A DNA stretch of 64,000 nucleotides, from positions 4,960,001-5,024,000 of the forward strand of contig NZ_CP011371.1 in NCBI RefSeq assembly GCF_001017435.1, written 5' to 3'. Source of the stretch: Caldimonas brevitalea. GTDB taxonomy: Bacteria > Pseudomonadota > Gammaproteobacteria > Burkholderiales > Burkholderiaceae_C. The translations under genes and the position numbers were made by a program. The notes under the pieces were generated by a model. That model was not told where the DNA came from. It worked only from the letters and a program-made list of their open reading frames with translations, and did no database searches. Positions 31,626-41,688 of the stretch are shown here, in pieces (the first letter of the stretch is position 1; each line of letters starts with the position of its first letter).

Positions 31626-33992
31626 ATGCATCACCCCCGACTTCACGCACCGCGGGTTCGCGCGCCCCGCTCTCGAGCACCTTGGTGCGGCTGGGCGCTG
31701 GCCGTCCTGTCCTTCGCCGGCGCCGTTCAAGCAGCCGACTACACGCAGGGCGTCGCCGTTTCCGGCAGCACCGCCACCCTCTGGTTCAAATCGAGCGTCA
31801 ACACCAGCTGGGTCGACGTGCACTACCGCGTCAACAACGGCGCGCAACAGAACGTGCGGATGAACTACGTGGCCTCGGCGCTGCGCTACGAGCAGCGGGT
31901 GCCCGTGTCGACCGGCAACGTCATCAGCTATTCGTTCACCTACAACAACGGCACCCCCGCCTACGACACGCCCACGCTGACCTACACCGTGAATGGCGGC
32001 GGCCCCGTCTCGCCGCCGCCGCCGGACACCGGGCCGGCGTGCTTCTACGAGAACGCGTCTTACGGCGGCGGCTCTTATTGCGCCGGGGCCGACAGCGCCT
32101 TTGTCGGCGCCGCCTGGAACGACAAGATCTCGTCGGTCAAGGTCCAGTCGGGCTACGAGATCGAGTTGTTCGAGCACGCCAACTACATCGGGCGCGTGCG
32201 CAAGTTGACGGCGGACGCCGGCAGCCTCGGCGACTTCGACAACCTCGTGTCGTCGTTCCGGGTGAAGAAATCCGGCACCGGCCTGCCGACCTCCGACACG
32301 CCGGACTTCGGCCCCAACGTGCAGGTGTTCGACCCGTCGACGCCGTCCTCCACCATCCAGTCGCGCCTGGACGCCGCGTTCAACCCGCAGTTGCTGAGCC
32401 CGACGGCGCAGTTCGGCACACAGCGCCATGCCTTCTTGTTCAAGCCGGGCAAGTACTCGGGCATCTGGGCCAACCTCGGCTTCTACACCTCCATCATCGG
32501 CCTCGGCCAGAAGCCCGACGACGTGACCATCCAGGGCAACGTCAACGTCGACAGCGGCTGGAACTACGGCGATGCCGGCAACGCGACGCAGAACTTCTGG
32601 CGCTCCGCCGAAAACTTCGCACTGATGCCGACCGGCGGCACCAACCGCTGGGCCGTGTCGCAAGCCGCGCCGATGCGCCGCGTGCACATCATCGGCAACC
32701 TGCACCTGGGCCCGTCGAACCAGGACCACGGCCAGGGTTACGCGAGCGGCGGCTATCTCGCCGACAGCAAGGTCGATGGCTCGATCTCCTCGGGCTCGCA
32801 GCAGCAGTGGTACACCCGCGACAGCAACATCGGCGTCTGGTACGACGGCGTCTGGAACATCGTGTTCTCGGGCGTGAGCGGCGCACCGGCCACCAGCTTC
32901 CCGGCCGTGTGGGGCTCCGCGCCGCCGTACACCTCGCTCCCCACCACGCCGGTGTCGCGCGAGAAGCCGTTCCTGTACATCGACAGCACCGGCAAGTACC
33001 GTGTGTTCGTGCCCGCCCTGCGCACCAACGCCTCGGGTGCCAGCTGGGTGAGCGGCACCACCGCCGGCAGCTCGATCCCGATGAGCCAGTTCTATGTCGC
33101 CAAGCCCGGCGTGACGGCGGCCACCCTCAACGCCGCCCTGGCCCAGGGCCTGAACCTGTTCTTCACGCCCGGCACCTATCGCCTGAGCGAGACGATCAAG
33201 GTGACGCGCCCCAACACGGTGGTGCTGGGCATCGGCTTCCCGACGCTGATGCCTGAGAACGGCGTGACCGCGATGACGGTGGCCGACGTGGACGGTGTGA
33301 AGATCGCCGGCTTGCTGTTCGATGCCGGTACGGTCAACAGCCCGTCGCTGCTGACCGTCGGCACACAGGGCTCGACCACCCGCCATGCCACCAACCCGAC
33401 CACGGTGCAGGACGTGTTCTTCCGCATCGGCGGTGCGGTCGCGGGCAAGGCGACCACCAGCCTGATCGTCAACAGCGCCGACACCATCATCGACCACATC
33501 TGGGCCTGGCGCGCCGACCACGGCAGCGCGCCGACCGGCTGGACCGTCAACCCGGGCGACACGGGCGTGATCGTCAACGGCAGCCACGTGCTGGCCACCG
33601 GCTTGTTCGTCGAGCACTACGAGAAGTACGAGGTGATCTGGAACGGTGAGAACGGCAAGACCATCTTCTTCCAGAACGAGAAGCCGTACGACGTGCCGAA
33701 TCAATCGGTCTGGATGAGTTCGGCCGGCAACGGTTATGCCGCTTACAAGGTGGCCGACCATGTGAAGACGCACGAAGGCTGGGGCATGGGCTCGTACTGC
33801 TACTTCAACGTCAACCCGAGCGTGAACCTCTACCACGGCTTCGAGGTGCCCAACACGCCGGGGGTGCGACTGCACAACGTGTTCACCGTCTCGCTGGGCG
33901 GCGTGGGCACCATCACGCGTGTCGTCAACAACGTCGGCGGCACCGCGCAAGGTGTGCAGACCGTTCCGCAGAACGTGATCAGCTATCCCTGA
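31626..33992 (+). CDS. Secreted CBM56, beta/gamma-crystallin and beta-helix protein, possible beta-1,3-glucanase
   Basis: A 788-residue exported protein. A long basic signal peptide ends near AVQAAD (residue 37). Residues 38-121 resemble CBM56, a beta-1,3-glucan-binding module. After a Pro-rich linker, residues 137-213 are a beta/gamma-crystallin-like domain (ACFYENASYGGGSYC, ISSVKV, LFEHANYIG). From ~225 to the end is a repetitive Gly/Asn/Val-rich region with a right-handed beta-helix pattern as in pectate-lyase-like or GH55-like enzymes; some relatives are mislabelled adenylyl cyclase. The glucan-binding module suggests fungal cell-wall beta-1,3-glucan as target. AAGG lies upstream of the ATG. 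Ends at a strong terminator. Confidence 0.8.
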   Translation: MHHPRLHAPRVRAPRSRAPWCGWALAVLSFAGAVQAADYTQGVAVSGSTATLWFKSSVNTSWVDVHYRVNNGAQQNVRMNYVASALRYEQRVPVSTGNVISYSFTYNNGTPAYDTPTLTYTVNGGGPVSPPPPDTGPACFYENASYGGGSYCAGADSAFVGAAWNDKISSVKVQSGYEIELFEHANYIGRVRKLTADAGSLGDFDNLVSSFRVKKSGTGLPTSDTPDFGPNVQVFDPSTPSSTIQSRLDAAFNPQLLSPTAQFGTQRHAFLFKPGKYSGIWANLGFYTSIIGLGQKPDDVTIQGNVNVDSGWNYGDAGNATQNFWRSAENFALMPTGGTNRWAVSQAAPMRRVHIIGNLHLGPSNQDHGQGYASGGYLADSKVDGSISSGSQQQWYTRDSNIGVWYDGVWNIVFSGVSGAPATSFPAVWGSAPPYTSLPTTPVSREKPFLYIDSTGKYRVFVPALRTNASGASWVSGTTAGSSIPMSQFYVAKPGVTAATLNAALAQGLNLFFTPGTYRLSETIKVTRPNTVVLGIGFPTLMPENGVTAMTVADVDGVKIAGLLFDAGTVNSPSLLTVGTQGSTTRHATNPTTVQDVFFRIGGAVAGKATTSLIVNSADTIIDHIWAWRADHGSAPTGWTVNPGDTGVIVNGSHVLATGLFVEHYEKYEVIWNGENGKTIFFQNEKPYDVPNQSVWMSSAGNGYAAYKVADHVKTHEGWGMGSYCYFNVNPSVNLYHGFEVPNTPGVRLHNVFTVSLGGVGTITRVVNNVGGTAQGVQTVPQNVISYP

Positions 33993-34021
33993 TCGACAGC
34001 GTTGCGACGGCTGTAAAACAA

Positions 34022-34048
34022 GAAGGGGGCCGAGGCCCCCTTCTTTCT
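34022..34048. terminator. Bidirectional Rho-independent terminator
   Basis: A 10-bp GC-rich stem (GAAGGGGGCC at 34022-34031 and its complement at 34034-34043, 2-base turn as drawn) followed by TTTCTT on the plus strand and by TTGTTTT on the minus strand. It sits between the convergent beta-helix gene and the sucA-like gene and can serve both. Confidence 0.92.
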
Positions 34049-34077
34049 TGCGGCTTGCGCGTGATCGCGCGCCCGCT

Positions 34078-36711
<2,634 letters not shown>

Positions 36712-36948
36712 GGGTCTCACTGACCAAAAGAATGTGGAGCCGCAGCTCCATGGGTCGTTCACGACGCGGCGGCGCTCACGCTGGCGCCGCTTCGTCGTCG
36801 TGATGTCCCGCATACGGGCAATGCGCGTCGCGCGTCGTCGCAACGGCACTGCCCACCCGATCGCCGAGCCGGGGCTCGGCGTGCGTCTCCTGCCCTGCTC
36901 TCGCCTGCCCCTGCCGACGCTGTGTCGGCGGGGTGGCGGTCAAGCGGC

Positions 36949-38490
36949 TCAGAGCGCGAAGGTCCTGACCATGTCGGTCAGCTGCTTGGCCTGGTCATGC
37001 ATGGCGCGGGCCGAAGCCGTGCCTTGCTCCACCATGCGGGCGTTCTTCTGGGTCGCATCGTCCATCTGCAGGATGGTCGCGTTGACCTGCTCGATGCCCA
37101 GGCTCTGCTCGCGGCTCGAGGCGCTGATCTCGGCCACGATGCTGCTGACCTGCTGGATGCTGGTCACCACCTGGTCCATCGTGGCGCCGGCCTCTTCGAC
37201 CATCTTGCTGCCCTTGTCGACCTGTTCGACAGAGGCGTCGATCAGCGTCTTGATTTCCTTGGCGGCATGCGCGCTGCGCTGGGCCAGGCTGCGAACCTCG
37301 CCGGCCACCACCGCGAAACCGCGGCCTTGCTCGCCGGCCCGGGCGGCTTCGACCGCTGCGTTCAAGGCCAGGATGTTGGTCTGGAAGGCAATGCCGTCGA
37401 TCACGTCGATGATCTCCACGATGCGCTTGGACGACGTGGCGATCGAGCCCATCGTGTCGATGACCTGACCCACCACCTGGCCACCCTGGGCGGCGATCTG
37501 GGAAGCCGACACCGCCGACTTGCTCGCCTCGCTCGCACCATCGGCGCTCAGCTTGACGGCCGACGTCAGCTGCTCCATCGCCGACGCGGTCTGCTGCAGC
37601 GCGCCCGCCTGCTGCTCGGTGCGCGACGACAGGTCGAGGTTGCCCTGCGACACCTCGTGGGCGGCGCCGGCGATCGTGTCGGCGCCGGTGCGCACTTGCG
37701 ACACGATGCCGTGCAGGCTCTGCACCATGTGCTGCAGGGCGTTGATCAGGCGCGCGACCTCATCCTTGCCTTCGACCTGCACCCGATGGGTCAGGTCGCC
37801 GGCGGCGACCGACTCGGCCAGCCCGATAGCGCGCTGGATCGGACGCGTGATGGAACGGGTGATGTAGAACGCGGTGCCTGCGCCCAGCAGCATTGCCACC
37901 AGCGAGGCCAGCACCATCTGGATCTTCGCCTGGCTCGCGCTGTTGCGCGCTTCGGCGGCGGCCGTGGTCATGTTCTGCGCCTGGTGGTCGACCATCTTGT
38001 CGATCAGGGCGTAGTAGCGCGCTTGCGGCCCGGGCATTTCGTTTTGGTACACCGCGAGCGCTTCTTCGCGCTGATCCTTCGCGATCAGGTCGAAGACCTT
38101 GCGGACCACAACGCCGTACTCCTTGCGCGCCTTGCTCTGCTCTTCGAAGATCGCCTTGGTTTCGGGCGAATGCACCATCTTCTCGAGCTTGGCGAGGTTT
38201 TCGGTGTTCGCCTTGCGGATGAGGGCGTACTCGTCCATGTACTTCTTCGCCTGCTCGGGCGTGCTGGACAGCAGCAGACGCCCGATCGTGAGCGCACCCT
38301 TGTCACCCATCGACTTGATGGTGTTGCTCATCGCGATCTGGGCATAACGATCGTCGACCGCACTGTCCATCGCAGAGCTAAGCTGGCCGAGAACCGACAC
38401 GCCGACGCCGAGGATGACCAGCAATAGCGCAATGACGACCGAGAAGGCCAGTGCCAGCCGGGACCCTATCTTGAGATTTGTGATGCTCAT
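36949..38490 (-). CDS. Methyl-accepting chemotaxis protein
   Basis: A 513-residue chemoreceptor: TM1 at ~10-32, a periplasmic four-helix-bundle sensor (about 35-185), TM2 near 190-210, HAMP ([24 protein letters not shown]) to ~265, and a long signalling coiled coil with the hairpin tip [49 protein letters not shown]. The C-terminus (TDMVRTFAL) lacks a NWETF-type tether for CheR. The start has AAGG 9 bases upstream. No che genes adjoin; a CheR-like gene lies 11 kb to the right in a separate operon. Confidence 0.95.
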   Translation of the reverse strand: MSITNLKIGSRLALAFSVVIALLLVILGVGVSVLGQLSSAMDSAVDDRYAQIAMSNTIKSMGDKGALTIGRLLLSSTPEQAKKYMDEYALIRKANTENLAKLEKMVHSPETKAIFEEQSKARKEYGVVVRKVFDLIAKDQREEALAVYQNEMPGPQARYYALIDKMVDHQAQNMTTAAAEARNSASQAKIQMVLASLVAMLLGAGTAFYITRSITRPIQRAIGLAESVAAGDLTHRVQVEGKDEVARLINALQHMVQSLHGIVSQVRTGADTIAGAAHEVSQGNLDLSSRTEQQAGALQQTASAMEQLTSAVKLSADGASEASKSAVSASQIAAQGGQVVGQVIDTMGSIATSSKRIVEIIDVIDGIAFQTNILALNAAVEAARAGEQGRGFAVVAGEVRSLAQRSAHAAKEIKTLIDASVEQVDKGSKMVEEAGATMDQVVTSIQQVSSIVAEISASSREQSLGIEQVNATILQMDDATQKNARMVEQGTASARAMHDQAKQLTDMVRTFAL

Positions 38491-38869
38491 GTTGATGCCT
38501 TGATATCGAGATGACAGCGACAGGCGCTGGAGCGGCGGGGTTGCCGCCGTCCGCTACGCCGCCGCGGCTTCAGGCGTCATCTTCGGCAGGGCACTGCGGG
38601 GGTTAAGGGCCGGTTGGGCCGCGTAGGGAATTTGGAAGGTCGCATTGCGGCAGATCAACGGCGAAACGGGGAACTTGTCACGAGCTGCGGCCGCACCCGC
38701 TTCAGGCCATCTGCGAGGGCCCTCGGCGTGCTTAGGGATACGGCTTATGCCCCAGGCCGCAACGCGATTACGGCGCGGCGATCCGCCCGGTGCAGGCATC
38801 GGACACGCCCTGCCACAGCGCCTGAGCGCGAACGCGCTAGCATGCCTACTTCTCACCCAAAGCGACTCT
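38491..38869. other. Divergent promoter region
   Basis: About 380 bp between the leftward chemoreceptor and the rightward NYN-domain gene. The NYN frame is open upstream to 38645, but codon use before 38870 does not resemble the protein family. No hairpin or clear operator was seen. Confidence 0.45.
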
Positions 38870-40177
38870 ATGGCTTCAAACCCCGAAAACACCAGCATGG
38901 CGCTGTTCTGCGACTTCGAGAACGTCGCGCTGGGCGTGCGCGACGCCAAGTACGACAAGTTCGACATCAAGCGTGTGCTCGAGCGCTTGCTGCTCAAGGG
39001 CAGCATCGTGGTCAAGAAGGCGTATTGCGACTGGGACCGCTACAAGGGTTTCAAGGCGGCGATGCACGAGGCCAACTTCGAGCTGATCGAGATTCCCCAC
39101 GTGCGGCAGTCCGGCAAGAACTCGGCCGACATCCGGCTGGTGGTCGACGCGCTCGACCTCTGCTACACCAAATCGCACGTCAACACCTTCGTGATCATCA
39201 GCGGCGACTCCGATTTTTCGCCGCTGGTTTCGAAGCTGCGCGAGAACGCCAAGCAGGTGATCGGCGTCGGTGTCAAGCAATCGACCTCCGACCTGCTGAT
39301 CGCCAACTGCGACGAGTTCATCTTCTATGACGACCTGGTCCGCGAAGGCCAGCGCGCCGCCGCCAAGCGCAGCCCGCAGGAAGCGGAGCCGGGCCCCAAG
39401 CGCTCGCCCGAAGAAGACCGCCGCCGGCGGGAAGAGACCGAAGCACGCAAGAGCAAGGCCATCGAAATGGCGCTCGAGACCTTTGAGGCCCTGGTGTCCG
39501 AGCGGGGCGACAGCGGCAAGATCTGGGCCTCGGTGCTCAAGGATGCGATCAAGCGCCGCAGGCCGGACTTCAACGAATCGTATTTCGGCTTCCGGACCTT
39601 CGGCAGCCTGCTCGACGAGGCGCAGTCGCGCGGCCTGCTCGAAGTCGGTCGCGACGAGAAGTCCAACACCTATGTGTACCGTGGCCACGGCGGGGCGCCG
39701 CGCGGCGACACACCCGCCGCACCGGCCGTCCCCTCTTCCGGACGGCGGGGCCGAGGCAACGGCCGGGCCGCCGCCCCTGCAGCCGCTGCCAACACGGCCG
39801 CGCCGCTCGGCCCCGTGTTCCCGGCCGCACCGGACGCCGAAACCCGCGCGCCGGCGGTTGAACCGCCGCGGCCGCCCGAGGCTGCCGGCACGTCGGCCAG
39901 CGCCGAAGCTGCGCCTACGGCGGTCGAAGCGCCGCCGGCGGCGAGCAAGCGCCGCACCGGCCGCAAGACGGCAGGCAAGAAGACGTCGGCAGCACGGGAA
40001 CAGCCGTCGACTGATGAGACGCCCGCCGCGCCGATGCCCGCCGTGGAACCCGAGGCCCCGCCGGCCCCTCAAGCCGAGGCGGCCCCGCCCGCCCGAGCCG
40101 CCGCCAAGCGGGCGTCTCGCAAGACCTCCACTCGGGCAAGGCGGCCACAGAAGGCAGAGGAAGGCGCCGGCGAATAA
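38870..40177 (+). CDS. NYN-domain RNase-like protein with OST-HTH/LOTUS domain
   Basis: A 435-residue protein. Residues ~8-150 form a NYN/LabA-type PIN-fold nuclease domain: ALFCDFENVALG near the start, KNSADIRLVVDALDL and IISGDSDFSPLVSKLRE carry the conserved acidic residues. Residues ~195-268 match OST-HTH/LOTUS (ETFEALVSERGDSGKIWASVLKDAI...FRTFGSLLDEAQSRGLLEV), an RNA-binding fold. The last ~160 residues are a low-complexity Ala/Pro tail ending in basic Lys/Arg clusters, likely to bind nucleic acid. Predicted cytoplasmic RNA-processing nuclease; targets unknown. Confidence 0.88.
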   Translation: MASNPENTSMALFCDFENVALGVRDAKYDKFDIKRVLERLLLKGSIVVKKAYCDWDRYKGFKAAMHEANFELIEIPHVRQSGKNSADIRLVVDALDLCYTKSHVNTFVIISGDSDFSPLVSKLRENAKQVIGVGVKQSTSDLLIANCDEFIFYDDLVREGQRAAAKRSPQEAEPGPKRSPEEDRRRREETEARKSKAIEMALETFEALVSERGDSGKIWASVLKDAIKRRRPDFNESYFGFRTFGSLLDEAQSRGLLEVGRDEKSNTYVYRGHGGAPRGDTPAAPAVPSSGRRGRGNGRAAAPAAAANTAAPLGPVFPAAPDAETRAPAVEPPRPPEAAGTSASAEAAPTAVEAPPAASKRRTGRKTAGKKTSAAREQPSTDETPAAPMPAVEPEAPPAPQAEAAPPARAAAKRASRKTSTRARRPQKAEEGAGE

Positions 40178-40217
40178 CCGGAGCGCGGGGCGAGCCCGTG
40201 CGCAGGCGCGCGTCGGC

Positions 40218-41408
40218 TCAGGCCCGCCTTGCGCGCGTCACGCTCGCCGTTGCCCCCGCGCGCCCGGCGCGTGGCGTCGCCCGCAGGGCCTCGGCTTGCA
40301 CGACCTCACACCCGTTGAACGCCGCCAGGGGTTGGAGCGCCTCGGCCAGGCTCGGCAGGAACAGGTCGACGTCCACCGTCCGGTCCTCCAGGTGCAGGCT
40401 GAGCACCTCGAACCGCTTTTCGGCGCGATGCGCCTTGCAATCGGCCCGTCCGATGAACCGATCGCCGTAGATCACGGGCAAGCAGAAATAGCCGAACCGG
40501 CGCTTGGGCGCCGGCACGTAACACTCGAGCCGGTAGTCGAACCCGAACAACTGGCTCAGCCGGTCCCGGTGGATCACGGCGTTGTCGAACGGTGACAACA
40601 GACGAACCCGGCTGGCCGCGGCCTTCGGCACGCGCTCCAGCGCGTCGGGCTCGGCGTAGCCGTCGGACAGGCCATCGTCGTGCAGCGCGACGAGGCGACG
40701 CTGCGCCATCCTGTCGCGGATCACGCCTCGCATGGCCTCCTTCAGCGGCTGGCCCGTCTTCAGGTGCAGCACCTGCTTCCAGGTGACCACGCCGTGGGCC
40801 CGGAGCGTGGTGTCGAGCAGGTGCTCGGCGTACTCCGGCAGCGTGGGCTCGCGCAGATCCAGGCCGGCCGGCAAGACGTTTTCGGTCAGGTCGTAGAGTT
40901 TCTCGATGCCGTTGCGCTCCCGCACCATCAGGTCGCCCTGCATGAACAACTGGTCGAGCGCGCGCCGGCCCGGTCCCCAGTTCCACCAGTTGCCGGGCCC
41001 GTCCTGGCGCGACTCGAGATCACGCACCCGCAGCGGCCCCTCCCCTCGCACCCGGGCCAGGATCTCCTGCGCGAGGCGCGGGTCGCCGTGATGGGTTCGG
41101 CTGCGGTAGGCCGACATGCGTGGCAACGCGAAACGGAAGTCGCGCATCGGCAGGTAGGACGCGGCATGGAACCAGTATTCGAAGACACGCCGCTCGCGGA
41201 TCAGGCCGGTCAGGTGTTCCGGCCGGTAGCCCGGCACGCGCGCCCACAAGGTGTGGTGGTGCGCCCGCTCGACCACCGACAAGCTGTCGATCTGCACATA
41301 GCCCAGATGTTCGATCGCCCGGCAGGCGCCGGCCAGCCCCTTGCCGAAGGGCTGCGGCGACATCAGGCCCTGCCGGGCCAAGGCCAGGCGCCGCCAGTGC
41401 GTCTTCAT
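40218..41408 (-). CDS. DNA glycosylase of the AlkZ/AlkX (YcaQ) HTH_42 family
   Basis: A 396-residue protein of the HTH_42 superfamily that unhooks interstrand cross-links or excises bulky alkylated bases. The catalytic segment reads LGYVQIDSLSVVERAHHHTLWARVP; the Q39-I-D41 triplet is the Q-x-D form associated with AlkX/YcaQ rather than the Q-x-Q of AlkZ self-resistance enzymes. Winged-helix regions follow (WWNWGPGRRALDQLFMQGDLMV; LLSPFDNAVIHRDRLSQLFGFDYRLECYVP). The Met at 41408 is a reasonable start, but homologues may start slightly upstream; no ribosome site decides it. Confidence 0.88.
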   Translation of the reverse strand: MKTHWRRLALARQGLMSPQPFGKGLAGACRAIEHLGYVQIDSLSVVERAHHHTLWARVPGYRPEHLTGLIRERRVFEYWFHAASYLPMRDFRFALPRMSAYRSRTHHGDPRLAQEILARVRGEGPLRVRDLESRQDGPGNWWNWGPGRRALDQLFMQGDLMVRERNGIEKLYDLTENVLPAGLDLREPTLPEYAEHLLDTTLRAHGVVTWKQVLHLKTGQPLKEAMRGVIRDRMAQRRLVALHDDGLSDGYAEPDALERVPKAAASRVRLLSPFDNAVIHRDRLSQLFGFDYRLECYVPAPKRRFGYFCLPVIYGDRFIGRADCKAHRAEKRFEVLSLHLEDRTVDVDLFLPSLAEALQPLAAFNGCEVVQAEALRATPRAGRAGATASVTRARRA

Positions 41409-41600
41409 GCGAGCGGTCGCCGGCGACCGGCTTGTCGATGGCGGCAGCACACGTGGGCTGCCGCAGGATCTGAGGTGGGCACGGGGACTCCTGGTTGAGA
41501 TGCAGCCCCCGTGTACCCGCCTCACTGCAGCAGGTGTTCCGCGATGGCCGCTCGGCGCCGATTTTTCCATGCCACCGCCTCACCCGAGTCCGGCTGGAGC

Positions 41601-41636
41601 CCACAAAAAGAAAGCGCCGCCCAGAGGGCGGCGCTT
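41601..41636 (-). terminator. Rho-independent terminator
   Basis: An 11-bp stem (AAGCGCCGCCC at 41612-41622 with its complement at 41626-41636, 3-base loop). Read leftward it is followed by TCTTTTTG. It lies ~50 bp beyond the stop of the GH5-DUF1996 gene. Confidence 0.9.
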
Positions 41637-41688
41637 CGTTGTGCAAGCCACGAGATGGGCAGTCACTCACGCGACGCCCGCAGCCGAC

